64,000 nucleotides of DNA from Cacajao melanocephalus (GCA_963573385.1 CAUYLG010051052.1:62001-126000); one strand, 5' to 3'. Positions 37,740 to 50,489 are shown, counted from the first letter of the stretch. The notes: generated by a model from the sequence alone, not told the origin. Made by a program: numbers and translations.

Positions 37740-39110
37740 TAAGATAGAAACACATAACTACAGCAAGAAAAAATCAAATGAGTACTACAATGATTAAAAT
37801 TAATGACTGATAATATCAAACACTGATGATTATATGAAACAACTAGAACTCTTATGCATTGCTAATGATAATTTAAAATGATACAACTACATTGGAAAAA
37901 GGCTTAGCAGTACCATATAAAGTACAGATACTATTTAACCCATCAACTATATTAATAGTTATCCAAGAACAGTAAGAATATAGATAATCTTCATTATTCA
38001 CATATTCCACATTTGTGAATTCACCTCCTCACTAAAATTTGTTGGTAACCCCACAATCAATACTTGAAGTACTTTCACAGCAATTTGTAGACGTAGACAG
38101 AGCAGCAAACTTTGAGTCACCAGACAGGTACATTCTCAGCTGATATGGACCATATTGATACTCTCTCTTGTTTTGGCAATCATATTGTAAACTAGTGCCC
38201 TTTTCATGGTCTGTTTTGTGCCATGGTTTTCAAGTTGTGATGCTTTTTGTTGGCGATTTTGTTGTGTAGAATGGTGCCATGAAGAGTACTGAAGTGCTGT
38301 GAGTCCTGAGTGCAAGAAGGCTGTGGTGTGCCTTAAGCAGAAAATACATTTTAGATAAGCTTTATTCAGGTATTAGTTCTAGTGCTGTTGACTGTGAATT
38401 CAACATTAATGAAGCAACAATATATATTAAATAAGGTGTCTTTAAACAAAAACACACATAAAACAAAATTATATGTTGATCAGTTCACAAAAATGTTGTG
38501 ACTAGAGGATCACAAGAACCTAACCCTATATTTCCCCTAGAAGCAATGGTCCGGTATTCAAAAATTCAGTGTCCATGATGACTTCACAGAACATAACTAG
38601 AGAGAATAATGAGAACCAGTAATATCCACAAAAAGGCTTACATGCACATATTCACAGCAGCTTTACTCACAATAGCCAAAAACTGAAAATAATACAAAAG
38701 TCCATAAACCAAATGGATACACAAATTATAAAACAGTCACAGAATGGAACAGTACTAAGCAATAAAATGGAATGGACTGTTGTTTCAAGCAATAATAAGA
38801 GGTAAATCTCAGAAACATGTTGAGCAAAGGAAGAGTTACAGAAACAGTATAATTTCATTTACATGGAAATAACAAGAAAGGCAAAACAAATATAAGGTGA
38901 AGATAAGTTAAAGCAGTCCCCATAAGGGTGGGAAGACTGACTGGAAAGAGGGAATAGAAAGTTTCTGGAGAGATAGAAACATTTTATCTGTACTTTGAAA
39001 GAGGATTGGGTTTCATGTGTGTACTTAATTGTCAAAATTGTCCAGCTCAGAAATGTGAATTTGAATGGATGTAAATTTTATCTCAAAGAATTAACGATAA
39101 CTGAGGGGAT
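37740..39110 (+). mobile_element. L1ME-type 3' end split by a Tigger element
   Basis: Old L1 sequence at 37740-37981 ('ATGCATTGCTAATGATAATT', 'TACAACTACATTGGAAAAAG') resumes at 38623-39110 ('TATTCACAGCAGCTTTACTC', 'GGTAAATCTCAGAAACATG', 'TGTGTGTACTTAATTGTC'). The Tigger relative fills the gap. No coding potential. Confidence 0.7.
37982..38622 (+). mobile_element. Tigger-type element (copy 1 of 2; MER46-like)
   Basis: About 640 bp, homologous over its whole length to 48189-48811. It holds the first part of a Tigger transposase (near 38270-38450: 'SAVDCEF' and 'NEATIYIK'-like residues in a damaged frame) and then skips to the 3' end. That makes it an internally deleted derivative. The left end is worn. 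It splits the L1ME copy. Confidence 0.75.
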
Positions 39111-40590
39111 GGCAAAAAGTGGAGAAAGGCAAAAATGAAACAATAATGTCATAATTATAACTTAGAGTGACAAATATATGGTGATACATCATGTTGTAAA
39201 CTTCATTGTGTTTATTTTGTATATTCCCTACATTTTCCAAAACAAAATATTAAATAAGAGGAATAGCAAGTATGTAGAGCAACTATGTGAGAGGGAAGGA
39301 GAGATGAGCTTTATAAAAGAAAAATAATTGGACAGGAGAATGAGGGCAGTAAATAAATATAAAAAAAATAAAAAATTGGAAGAAAAAAATTTTAATAAGT
39401 TAAAAAAATAATAAAAGCAAAGAAAAACAAGTGATAACTTGGTTTGAAGGCCTTCATGGAAAAGTCGTTACAACTGGGCTCATTTGGTAGAGTTTGGGCA
39501 TGCAAAACTGAAGAAAGGCCATTTCAGAGAAATAAAACAATGTAAAGAAAATGATAAATACACATATTGATGTTGCACTCTTTAGAGAACAGTTTGGTTT
39601 AAGTATTAGGTGAAGAAAAAAGAACAATGGAATATAAAACTAAAAAAGTAGATAGATGGGGGATGAGATCACACAAAAATGACAGAAATGTTACGCCACA
39701 GAAAACACATTAGGCAATGGGAAATTATTCTACATATTCAAGTTTGGAATGACAGGATAAGAGCTAAACTTTAGAAACTTTCATCTAGCAGTGAAGCACA
39801 GTATGGAAGCAATAACTCTCTAACTGATAATGATGCCCTATCAGAACAATGATAGGGAGAATGGATAGCCAAGGACACATGCAATAGAGCTCATATTTGA
39901 TGGCTAAGATTTTAAAAGAGCTAACATCAAGTTACATAGCTTTGAAAAGGTTCAAAACACAGAGATTCTTCTCCTTAGCACAAAATAATACTGAGAAAAC
40001 TAACCTACTGAAAACAGACTATCATGAGGTCTGATGCCAATTTCCTCAAGATTTATGACTGGAAGTGTTGATTTACAACTAGAAGTGTCAATCCAATTAA
40101 TGTTGAAATTTCAGTTTTGGATGATGTTTTAAAAATAACCTTGTTATGGAAATACTATAAAAGCAAAAGCACAGATTCCAGATTTACCACAAAGTACTCC
40201 AGATAGCAATGAGTATATTTTCTGTGCTTTTTCATGACTACAGAAATGCTGTTAAAACAAAATGGACCTATATTAGTGTTAAGGATATCTTATCTAATAA
40301 ATTTCTTTGTTCCAGCCCCTACGAGCACTACCAATGGCCTTGGCCATGAAAATAATGCTTTGTACTCAATGGAATTAACCTTAGTGAACAGAAGTCACAA
40401 TTGCCCTCATGTAACTTTTAGCAAATAAAAAAAGGGAAACCTATAACTAAATTACTAGTAAAAAAAAAAATCACCCTGCATATTCTTGAGGTATATTAGT
40501 TTCTTATTTGAAAAATTTCTACCCAAGGTTAAATTCACAGTTATTAAAGCCGCTTTTATTATTTGAAGGGCTTTATAAGTGATAAAGATT
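39111..40590. other. no recognised feature (about 1.5 kb)
   Basis: A-rich, single-copy-looking sequence. No repeat, RNA gene or exon can be supported; the frame 40234-40428 is featureless. Confidence 0.5.
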
Positions 40591-40593
40591 ATT

Positions 40594-41051
40594 TGCCTGA
40601 CCAAATGTTAGCAAGGTTCCTAAGCCTTCTCCAAGGCCCATCTGTGTACTTTCTTGTAAAATTCAGTTTTAGCAAAAAATTCTGCTAAGTCAGTATAGCA
40701 AAAACCTTGATAACTGATCACCCTGGATACCTAATGGCATTCTTCATATTCCACCATCCCCAAAAGTCAGATTATCTTGGCCTGTCTTCAAAAACAATCC
40801 TTCTAGGGGAGTTTAGCCAGAATCACCTTTTAACTCTGATATTTCCTTTTAGTTATTTTCTATCCACTAACTCTCCATCCTCTCATTGGCTATAAATTCC
40901 CAGTTGCTCATGCTGTATTGGGAGTCCCTCTCTCTCACTGTAATATCCCATGTCAGTGGTCCTTACAGCTGTCGCAATGCCCCTAAATAAAGTCTTCTTT
41001 AATGTACTTTAACAAGTATCATTGAATAAATTTTTCCTTAACATTATGACA
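40594..41051 (+). mobile_element. solo LTR of ERV1 type, name uncertain
   Basis: The stretch has LTR promoter layout in order: a CCAAT-like box (TCATTGG near 40883), TATAAAT at 40891-40897, and AATAAA at 40986-40991 followed by a T-rich end. The upstream part ('GGCCTGTCTTCAAAAACAAT', 'CTAGGGGAGTTTAGCCAG') resembles a primate ERV1 LTR. No internal region adjoins it. Edges are approximate and no target duplication was confirmed. Confidence 0.6.
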
Positions 41052-41104
41052 ATTATTGCCCATTTCAATGGCAATAACAAAAATATAGGCTTGAAAAAGG
41101 ATTT

Positions 41105-44100
41105 GAGAGGGCAGAGAGGACAAGATAGCTAACTAGACACAGCCAGGAAGTGCCTATGCCACCAAAAGAGACCAAAATATCAAATAAACCAACATACTTT
41201 GAACAGATCTTCAGAGAGGAAACACCAAGAGTTGAAAGGCAACACAGACACTGAGGCTGAAGAGAAAGGAAACTGGGAACCCTGTGTGGGATTTCCAAAT
41301 GTGAGGACTAGTTCCCACCATTGAATGGCTCCTAGAGAAGACAGCAGGGCTCTAAACATGCTGAAATAAAAAACAGCAACATGTCAGAGTCGAAGCCTAT
41401 TGTCCATTATACTTAAGCACCATCTACTGGTTGGTAGAATAAATTACAACACCAAAAATATTCTGCCCATATACATCACCTGTGAAACCCAGGGCAAGAA
41501 TCCACTCACAAATAAAAATTCTGTACAGAGCCTAAGCTCTCTGAAAACACTTAGAAAAGAAGCCAATTGAGTATACACAACTTACACCACAGATAAAGGA
41601 ATACCAGCCCACTCAGATGAAAAAGAATCAGCAAAATAACTATGACAATTCAAAAAGTCACTGTCCTCTTATTTCCAAAACAGTGCACAAGCTCCCCAGC
41701 AGATCTTGACCAGACTGAAATGACTGAAATGACAGACCATTCAGAATCTGGATAGGAAGTTCCATGGCTTTAGGAGAAAGTTGAAACCCAGTCCAAGAAA
41801 TCAAAGGAATCCAGCAGAGCTATCCAAGAGCTGAAAGACAAAATAGTCATCTAAAAAAATAACCAAACTGAACTTCTAAAATTGAAAAATTCACTACAAG
41901 AATTTTATAGCACAATGAGAAGCATTTACTGCAGAATAGACTAAGTTGAGACAAGATGCTCAGAGCTTGAAGACCAGTTTTTCAAATCAACTTAGACAAA
42001 AATAAGGAAAAAATAGTATTTAAAAAATTTAAAAAAAAACTTCTGAGAAATATGGGATTATACAGAGACCAAATCTAGGACTCACTGGCATTTCTGAGAG
42101 AGAAAACAACTTTGAAAACATATTTGAAGATACGGTCCATGAAAAATGCCCCAATCTCACTAGAGATACCAACATGCAAATTCAAGAAATACAGAAAACC
42201 CTTGTGAGATACCATACAAGATAACCATCCTTTAGACACATAGATATCAGATTTACCAAGGTCAGTGTTAAAGAAAAAAAAGATCAATGGAAAAAAAAGA
42301 GTAAGTTTATCGGAAGAATAAAAGATTGACAGACTGCTCATTAGATTAACAAAGAAAAAAAAGGGAAGATCCAAATAAGAACAAACAGAAATGACAAAGC
42401 TGACAATACAACTGATCTCACAGAAATACAAAAGATTCTCAGAGACTACTATGAACATCTCTATGAGCACAAACTAGAAATCTAGAGGAAATAAATTTAT
42501 GGGAACACACAACCTCCAAAGATTGAACCAGGAAGAAAGTGAAAACCTGAACAGACCAATAACGAGTTCCAAATTTGAGTCAGTAATTAAAAACCTACCA
42601 ACAACAATAACAACAAGCCATGGACTAGAAGGATTCACAGCTGAATTCTACCAGACATACAGATAAGAACTGGTACCAATCCTACTGAAACTATTCAAAA
42701 AAAAAAAAATTGAGTAGGAGGGGCTCCCCCTCCTCCCTAACTCATTCAACAAAGCCAGAATTATCCTGATATCAAAATCTGGCAAAGACACAACAAAAAA
42801 GAAAGCCAATATCCCAAATTAACAAAAAAAAAAAACCCTAAAAAAAAAAAAAAAAAACAGCAAAATGAATCCAGCAGCAAGTTAAACAGTTAATTCCCCA
42901 TGATCAAGTAGGCTTTATTCCTGGGATGCAAGGTTGGTTGCTTCAACATATGCATATCAATAAATGTGATTTATCACATAAATAGAATCAAAACCATAAT
43001 GCATATGATCATCTCCATAGACACAGAAAAAGCTTTCTACAAAATCCAACATCTCTTCATGATAAAAACCCTCAACATACAAGGCTTCCAAGGAACATAC
43101 CTCACAATAAAAGAGCCACTGACGTCAAACCCACAGTCAACATCATATTGAAATGGCAAAAGCTGGAATCATTCTCCTTGAGAACTAGAACAAGACAAGA
43201 ATTCCCACTCTCAACAATTCTATTCAACATAGTACTGAAAGTGCTAGTCAGAATAATCAAACGAAAGAAAATGCATTCAAATAGGAAAGGAAGTAAAATT
43301 ATCTCTTTTCACTGATATGATTCCACACCTAAAAAATACTAAAGATGCTGCCAAAAGGCTCCTAGAACTGATAAGTTTCAGTATACAAAATCAATGTACA
43401 AAAATCAGTAGCACTTCTATACACCAAAAACATTCTATCTGAGAGCCAAACCAAGAACACACAACAATATCCAACGACAAAAATAAAATACCTATGCATA
43501 CATCTAACCAAAGAGGCGAAAGATCTGTACAAGAACTACAAAACACTGCTGAAAAAAATGAGAGATGGCACAAATAAATGAAAATATATTCCATGCTTAT
43601 GAATTGGAAGAATCAATATTGTTAAAATGGCTATATGGACAAAGCAATTTATAAATTCAATCCTATTTCTATGAAACTACCAATATCATTTTTTGCAGAA
43701 TTAAAAAAAAACCTACTCTAATATCCACATGGAGCAAAAGCAGAACCCAAATAACCAAAATAATACTAAGCAAAAAGAACAAGCTAGAGGCAACACATTA
43801 CCTGACTTCAAACTATACTATAAGGTTATAGTAACCAAACTACAGCACGGGTTTGGTACAAAAGCAGACACATAGACCAACGGAACAGAATAAAGGATGC
43901 AGAAATAAAGCTGTATACCCATAACCATCTGATTTTAGACAAAGGAAGCAATGAGGACAGGACTCCTGTTCAATAAATGGTGCTGGGATAACTGTCTAGC
44001 CACATGCAGAAGAATGAAACTAGTCTCCTACCTTTCACTACATACAAAAATTCAAGATGGATCAAAGATTTAAATGTAAGACCTCAAACTATAAAAATCC

Positions 44101-44755
44101 TACAAGAAAACTTAAGAAAGGCACTTCTTGACATCAGCTTTGGCAAAGAATTTATGAATAAGTCCCCAAAAGAAATTGCAAATAAAAATTGACAAGTGGA
44201 ACCTAATTAAAATAAATAACTCTGTATAGCATAATAAATTATCAACAGTAAACAGCCTCCAGAAGGGGAGAAAATATTCACAAACTGTGCATCCAACAAA
44301 GGTGTAACTCCTTTAAAAAATGGATCACACCACTGCACTCCAGCCTGGGTGACAGAGAGAGTCCATCTCAGAAAAAGAAAAAAATATATATATAAACAGA
44401 CACTTATCAAAAGAAGACATTGTAAGTGGCCAAGAAACAAATGAAAAAATGTTCATCATCACTAATCAGAGAAATGCAAATCAAAACTATAACAATATAC
44501 CATCTCACACCAGTCAGAATGGTGATTATTAAAGAATAAAAAAATAATAAATGCTGACCAGCCTGGGGAGAAAAGGAAACACATATACACTCTTGGTGGG
44601 AATATAAGTTAGCTCATCCACTGTGGAAAGCAGTTGGGAAATTTCTCAAAAAACTTACGACTACCGTTTGACTGAGCCATCCCATTACTGAGTAAGTACC
44701 TAAAGGCAAATAAATTATCCTACAAAAAAGACATATGCACATAACCTAGTGCCTG
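41105..44755 (+). mobile_element. degraded primate/L1MA-type L1 with 5' UTR, ORF1 and ORF2 relics
   Basis: It starts with a 5' UTR like that at 4833-5450, then ORF1 relics (to about 42230), a jump into ORF2 at about 42300, and reverse-transcriptase and C-terminal relics to about 44755. The normal 3' UTR and tail are missing. Several A-runs (42699, 42829-42857) lie in ORF2. No frame exceeds about 70 codons in the sense direction. The 131-aa minus frame at 42075-42470 is antisense. Confidence 0.85.
44326..44390 (+). mobile_element. 65-bp Alu 3' end inside L1
   Basis: 'CACTGCACTCCAGCCTGGGT' through 'AGAGTCCATCTCAG' and an A-rich tail with TATATATA form only the last part of an Alu. L1 ORF2 sequence continues on both sides, so this is a severely 5'-truncated Alu insertion. 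Confidence 0.85.
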
Positions 44756-45104
44756 CAAAGCAACTATTTTAATATTTCCAGTACTAAAATTTTAATATTC
44801 AGTTAGGTTTGTGGGTTTCTATTCACCTCTGAATGCATACACACGCATATGCATACAAATACATATTCTATATAGTACATTTTTCAAATTTGGAGTAACG
44901 GAGATAATCCACAAGAGAATAACTTTGGAAAATAATCTTCAATGAGAATAGAAGGAAAAGAACACAAGTATTAAATGGCATACCTTCCTGCTGTGTATGT
45001 TTACAAATGCAGATGCCAGTACCAGAGTTTCTATAAACCAATCATGATACTATCACCTATACTAACACCTATACTTTGTAGCCCTACAAAGAACTTTGAT
45101 ACAT
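44756..45104. other. no recognised feature
   Basis: AT-rich sequence with a short ACACACGCATATGCATAC patch near 44838; nothing else recognised. Confidence 0.5.
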
Positions 45105-45245
45105 GAGGATGCTATGACTCAGAATTCGTCATGTATAAAATAGGATGAAATGCTATCTACAGTTCATGCAATGTTGTGAGAATTAAATAAGCTAATCCAA
45201 TTAAAGTGCTTAGTCTGATAAGCTAATATTAAAAACAAGTGTTCA
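45105..45245 (+). mobile_element. MIR SINE fragment
   Basis: 'GTATAAAATAGGATGAAATG' through 'TTGTGAGAATTAAATAAGC' and 'AAGTGCTTAGT' match the MIR 3' half. Confidence 0.7.
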
Positions 45246-45645
45246 TTCCCCAAGGCCACAATAGCCTAAATTAAGAGACCTATTTTGTCAGAGTGGACAA
45301 TGTACCTAAAGAACTACACATAGAGGACAGTGAAATATTTGTCTTAGAAAATATTAACATTAATCATAAGATGTATAATCAAATTGTTAGATGTAAAGAA
45401 ATATCAGTTTCCATCTTCATAATTTTTAATTTGAGGAAACATAATTCCTTCATTACAACTATAACCGACCTATGTAGAAATAGAATAAAAATTTACAAAT
45501 TTCATTTTTGACAAAAGTGACATAATTTATCAAGTATTTACCCAGATATTTAAATATGTCATTTGATAATACTTAAGACAAAATAGAAGCATAATTGCAA
45601 TATAAGATTTAAAATCTCATTCCCTTCATCATACAAAAATAGCAA
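45246..45645. other. no recognised feature
   Basis: A 72-aa plus frame at 45293-45511 has no domain or gene context. No repeat family recognised. Confidence 0.5.
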
Positions 45646-46025
45646 TTGTGTATAAAAAGCTAAATAAAAATACTTAGCATAGCACTGTTCATAATTAAAA
45701 ACTGGATGTATCTATACAATGTCCAACTGCTGGAGATCATACAGGCATTCCGTGGAAAATTATATAATCATTTTAAATCACTTTGAACTAAATTTTTGGT
45801 GGCATAGGAAAATGTTCATAAAGTTGAAAAAAGCAAGAAACAAAAGTGTTCCTACAATATGATTCAAAGTTTGTAAAATAGTATTGGTGTGTGTGCATAC
45901 ACACAAAACACCTGGAAATGCATATATCAAAATATTACTTCTGGATAGAGATATTACAGGGATTTTTAAAATTTCTTCTTGTGTGTTTCCACATTTCCCA
46001 CATTCTTTTGTAATCTAAAAGCTAA
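45646..46025 (+). mobile_element. L1ME-type 3' end
   Basis: Diverged 3' UTR-like L1 sequence: 'GTTCATAATTAAAAACTGGA', 'GGAAAATTATATAATCATTT', 'TTACTTCTGGATAGAGATAT' and 'TTTCCCACATTCTTTTG'. Confidence 0.6.
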
Positions 46026-47059
46026 AAGATTTCAAAATCCTACTGTTTTAGTTTTTACCCAAATATAAATTTCATACCAGGTGGATTTCATAGACACTAT
46101 GACTCCTAATGTGATCCCATGTTTAAGAATATAATTTTTCAATTTTGTTTGATAAAATACAGGCTCAATGACCCCTCTCTTACCCTTGCAAGCTTGGTAT
46201 GTATAATGGAGAGAACCAAAATTGAACACTGAATCAAAAAACATTTTCTGGTGGGAGAAGAGGGGAAGTCGACCAAGAGCAAATATTGAAATATCTATAA
46301 CTTTTCTTTCAAAATGTTCAATAACTCTTGGCACAGACATGACTTTTTAATTGGCTTTTTATTGAACTCTGTGTGATTCTTAAAACTATCATCTTCTACC
46401 CCCCTCCTTAATATATATGAATCCAAGAAGCTTGCAAGTCATATTAAAATACTACTTCTTCAGTTTGGTAGAAATTTGTACTTTTGACGTTGAATTTTCC
46501 CTACTACCTAATCAGAGTTTTATTACAAATAAACATTTACTACTGCAGGTGTTAAAATGGAATAGGACTTAATAATCACTAAAGTTTCTTCCTAACTTCA
46601 GATTTTATGAAGATCAAAGTAACTGATGAAAAATTGAATCCTTTAACATGAAGAAACAAAATTCATATTTACATTTCAAGTTATAGGTGTCAACGCACTG
46701 GTGCTGAAACAGAATAGGTTATCTTCTAATTTCACATCACTGAGGTATTCACTGTGGTAATGAGGAAAAATATTCTTGAGAAAGTTATGCTGGAAAATTA
46801 CCTAATATTTTCTGACAATTAAAAAAAAACTAACAATAAAAAGAAAAACAGGCAAATGGTGAGAAAAAAATTATGAATTAGTATGATGTTTTCTGATTAT
46901 AAAGCTGAACACAGGGACAAAGTTTTTGTACTTTAATCACTCTCACAGTGTTGCACTGAAAATAAACTAAATGAAACAATAATATATAGAATGCAAGAAC
47001 ACTGATCAACACAATCTACAATATTTACATAGGAATTATCAGTCACAAAGGGTTTTGGC
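46026..47059. other. no recognised feature (about 1 kb)
   Basis: Single-copy-looking sequence. A 102-aa minus frame at 46032-46340 shows no domain, and no splice context supports it. Confidence 0.5.
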
Positions 47060-47190
47060 GTATTCATTTAGTTAAGCCGTAACATTTCCTGAGAGCTTTC
47101 TATGTGATAGAAACTGCTGTGTATTAGAAACGCAAACAAAGAAAAGCCAAAATTCTTGCCCTCAACAAGATCATACACAGGTAGGTTTAC
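47060..47190 (-). mobile_element. L2 fragment, minus strand
   Basis: 'GAGAGCTTTCTATGTGATAG', 'AACTGCTGTGTATTAG' and 'ATTCTTGCCCTCAACAAGAT' are the reverse L2 3' pattern. Confidence 0.7.
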
Positions 47191-47825
47191 ACATCTACCA
47201 CCTACAATAAATCAGCCCAATTTTATGGGCACCAAATATAAAATGAAAATCACTATCTTGTGTATTAAAATTAGAATATTTGATTGAAAATAGTCCCTCT
47301 TAATTTTTTGGTTTTTACAACGCAGTTAAGAGATATGGTTAATGAGATGCACTGAAAAACATGTAAGTATATTACAAAAATATTGTATATAGGGGAAAAT
47401 CTTTGTGTTTCAACAATTTTTAATATCTACTTGGATTTTTCACTCTCCGACAAAATACCCACTATTTGCAGTCCTATTACACAAATGTCAATTTATTGCT
47501 GGTTTTTCTTCTTCCATAATAAGAAATTCATACATTTACATTAAAACACTGCCTTGTTCATCTTTAAGTCTTCCAATTAAGCTTCCAATGAAAGTTATTG
47601 CTTTCATTCTCAGTATTACAAAAGCAGAATACATTTTTAAATAGTAATGGTCATACAGTAAGTATATGAATCCTGAAAACTGAAAACTAAAGAGGTTGCC
47701 CCTTCACCACCACTTTCCTATTTGAAAAAGACTAGAACCATTGAAGGTATGCCATGTAAAAAATGAGTACCTTCTGAAATAGTTCATCGCTTCCAACCTC
47801 ATACGCCAACTTAATGAAATCTTAC
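47191..47825. other. no recognised feature
   Basis: AT-rich sequence of about 630 bp. The 79-aa frame at 47405-47644 has no recognised domain. Confidence 0.5.
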
Positions 47826-48058
47826 TGACTCTAAAAGCCTCCATTTAGAAACCATCACACAAAGCCCTTCCATGATCTCCTCAATAATCTGTCCTCTGAA
47901 TATCCATTACATCTTGGTGGCACTACCCCTATGCTACTTATCTCAAACTATCTTAAATTTCGTTATTTGAGCAAAACACCTTTAACTCTTTTAGACGGAA
48001 ATAGCTCCTAAGGGCAAACAACATGTCTTGACATCAGTTACACTACTTTAGTGGTGTC
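47826..48058 (+). mobile_element. L2 fragment
   Basis: 'AAGCCCTTCCATGATCTCC', 'TACTTATCTCAAACTATCTT' and 'CTCCTAAGGGCAAACAACAT' follow the L2 3' end order in plus orientation. Confidence 0.65.
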
Positions 48059-48170
48059 CTCAAACACTCATTGATTGTGTAACACTGTGCAAGGAACTTA
48101 ACCTCTTTGTTGTACAGTATGTGTTATAATAATACCTACCTCATCGGATTGCTGTGACCAATAAATGAAC
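48059..48170 (+). mobile_element. MIR SINE fragment
   Basis: 'GCAAGGAACTTAACCTCTTT' then 'AATAATACCTACCTCATCGG' are MIR core signatures. Confidence 0.75.
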
Positions 48171-48188
48171 ACATATTACTTAGAAATA

Positions 48189-48811
48189 CAATTAATCCTC
48201 ATTCACAGATTCCATATCTGTCAATTTACCTACTCAATAAAATTTACATGTAACCCCAACATCAATATTTGCAGCACTTTGGCAATAATTTGTGGATATG
48301 TGCAGAGGGGGAAAATTTTGAGTCAGCTGATTTGCATCCTTGTCAGCTGAAATCAAACAAAGTAATGCTCTGCTTTGTTTCTGTTCTCATACTGTAAAGG
48401 AGTATTCTTTTCACAGTCTATTAAATGGAACAATGTTCTCATTTTTGTGCTTTTTGTTGTTGATTTGGCTATTCAGAATGCCCAACTTCGTGCTGAAGTG
48501 CTATATAGTGTTCCTAAGCACAAGAGGTCTGTGATATGCTTTAAGGAGAAAATGTATGTGTTACAAAAGCTTCCTTCAGGCATGAGTCATACTGCTGTGG
48601 GACATGAGTTCAATATAAATGAATCTACAATATATATGTGTTAAACAAGATATCTTTAAACAGAAACACAGATTTTTTAAAAGTTATGTATTGATAGGTG
48701 GATAAAAATGTTGTGACCAGAGGCTTACAGGAACCTAACATAGTAATTCCATTAAGAATATTCACTGCAACTTGACAGAACAAACCTACTTCAAGTAGTG
48801 AGAATCAACTG
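48189..48811 (+). mobile_element. Tigger-type element (copy 2 of 2; MER46-like), both ends present
   Basis: It begins CAATTAATCCTCATTCAC and ends GAGAATCAACTG, with TA on both sides (48187-48188 and 48812-48813). It is homologous along its length to 37982-38622. An internal deletion has fused the start of the transposase gene to the 3' region. Confidence 0.8.
48465..48644 (+). pseudogene. N-terminal helix-turn-helix remnant of a Tigger transposase
   Basis: Within an 89-codon frame the part 'IQNAQLRAEVLYSVPKHKRS' to 'GHEFNINESTIYMC' corresponds to the N-terminal DNA-binding helix-turn-helix of Tigger/CENP-B-like transposases ('AVGHEFNINESTI' is the second helical unit). The usual start Met is replaced and the frame stops at the deletion, so no DDE catalytic domain follows. 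Confidence 0.65.
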
Positions 48812-48939
48812 TACTCAGAATACTGACAAATACATAATAAGAGCTACAGATCTATTAACTACCATTACAATTTTACTGTATTTAATAGCACATGGAAGGT
48901 ACTTGAACATCTGTTAAAACAGCGCCTGAACAGAATAAA

Positions 48940-49800
48940 AATAAGGACCAGATTTTAAAAAAGAAGAAAATTTCCAGATTATTTTTATAAAACAGGTATG
49001 TGACATTGGTCCCAAAACTTCACAAAACTGCACAGAAAACTGTACAAATCAAACACACTGAAGAATATGATGCAAAAACATTAAATGAGATAATATGCAA
49101 AAGAATCCAAAACACTAAAAAAAATTAAAAAGTGGGGTATATTCAGGAAATTTAAGGATTTTTAATATTAAAAAATACATTAATAAAATCCATTATATTA
49201 ACAGAAGAAAGATTATATATTCATCTTTATAACCACTGAAAACTCAAGTGACATAATTCAACATCATTCAGGATTACCAAAACAAAAATTTTAAAGTTTA
49301 CATAGAAATTAAGAGGTATTTAGCCTGAATATACATACATGTGAGGTGTACTTGCCCAACTAGCCAGCAACTTACTTAACTGGAAATGTTAGATACTTTC
49401 TCATTAAAATAAGGAATAAGACAAGGATGTCCACTATCTCTTCTACTATTTAATATATTTTGGTGGTATTGAACAACACAATTAGAGAAGAGAAAACATT
49501 AGAGGCCAAAAATGGAAGGAAAAGAAGTAAAGCAATTTTTATTTGTAAGCAATATAATTTTTATATCAGGAAGACAAAAACAAAAACAACCAATAAAAAC
49601 CCTATAATAATTCACAAGAGAATTATAAGCAATATGTAAAATAAATAAGAAACAGACAACTTAATGTTTTCTCCTCCCACCACCCAAAAAAAACCCTACT
49701 TAGTTAAAAGAATTAAGAAGACTCTACAACTATAATGAAAAATAAAATAAAATAAAATACCTAGGCCTGCATCTAGCAAAAACAAAAAACAAATCAGAAA
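48940..49800 (+). mobile_element. old L1 ORF2 fragment
   Basis: Diverged reverse-transcriptase-region sequence: 'AATTCAACATCATTCAGGAT', 'AAGACAAGGATGTCCACTAT', 'CTTCTACTATTTAATATATT', 'AATACCTAGGCCTGCATCTA'. Heavily eroded with A-rich expansions; no open frame. Confidence 0.65.
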
Positions 49801-50489
49801 CAAAAATGTAAAATCAGAGTACAGGGGTAAAAGAACAATAAAAAAAGAAGATATACAAAAAGAGTAACACAAAAGTGCTGAATAAAAATCCATCGAAATC
49901 TTTATCTTAAATTGGAATGTGGATAAATTTGGGATTTATGTTTTTCTTTCCAAAAATGTGTATTTCCTACTCTGTCCATGGAAAAAGCTTGAGAATAGTA
50001 ATAAAACAGTAGTAATGAACACTCCTACCAGATTATGCTCCATTAATACCACGTTAATAAAAAGTTTCTTTCACGTATGGAAAAAAAATGCATAAAATTA
50101 GCCTAGGATATGTTATTACTGGAAGTAAAGAAATTAGCCAAGGATATGTTACTACTGAAAGTAAAGAAATTATTAAACATCCATGACTCAAAAGCCTCTT
50201 ATGCACAACATATAAAAAATAGTACTAACGGCCTTCCATCCCAAACTATCACAGTGTTAGCTAAAGACTGTATCAACTGCAAGGTTGAGTTAAATAGCTC
50301 CTGAATTTCTTTCCACTTCTTTATTTTGCTTTTCAGCTTTTAGGGATGGAAATGGAAGAAAAAGCAACTGCATCTTCTGGTTAAGAACACACATCTGAAG
50401 TAATACCACCGGGTTCACTAAATATATAACCATGGAAAAACTGATTAATGTCTTTCTCAGAGTCTCAGTACTTTAAACTGACAGATTAA
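49801..50489. other. unassigned sequence including a 36-bp tandem duplication
   Basis: No repeat family recognised over about 690 bp. The duplication is annotated separately. Confidence 0.5.
50102..50173 (+). repeat. 36-bp tandem duplication (two units)
   Basis: Two copies of a 36-bp unit beginning GCCTAGGATATG and GCCAAGGATATG differ at about three positions. Because 36 is a multiple of three, the frame starting at 50110 carries a 12-residue repeat ('MLLLEVKKLAKD' and 'MLLLKVKKL') and stays open for 64 codons. No gene context is visible. Confidence 0.85.

Noticed and set aside
42075..42470. 131-codon minus-strand frame with membrane-like composition
   Set aside because: It is antisense to ORF1/ORF2 relics of the L1 at 41105-44755; the hydrophobicity follows from the A-rich sense strand.
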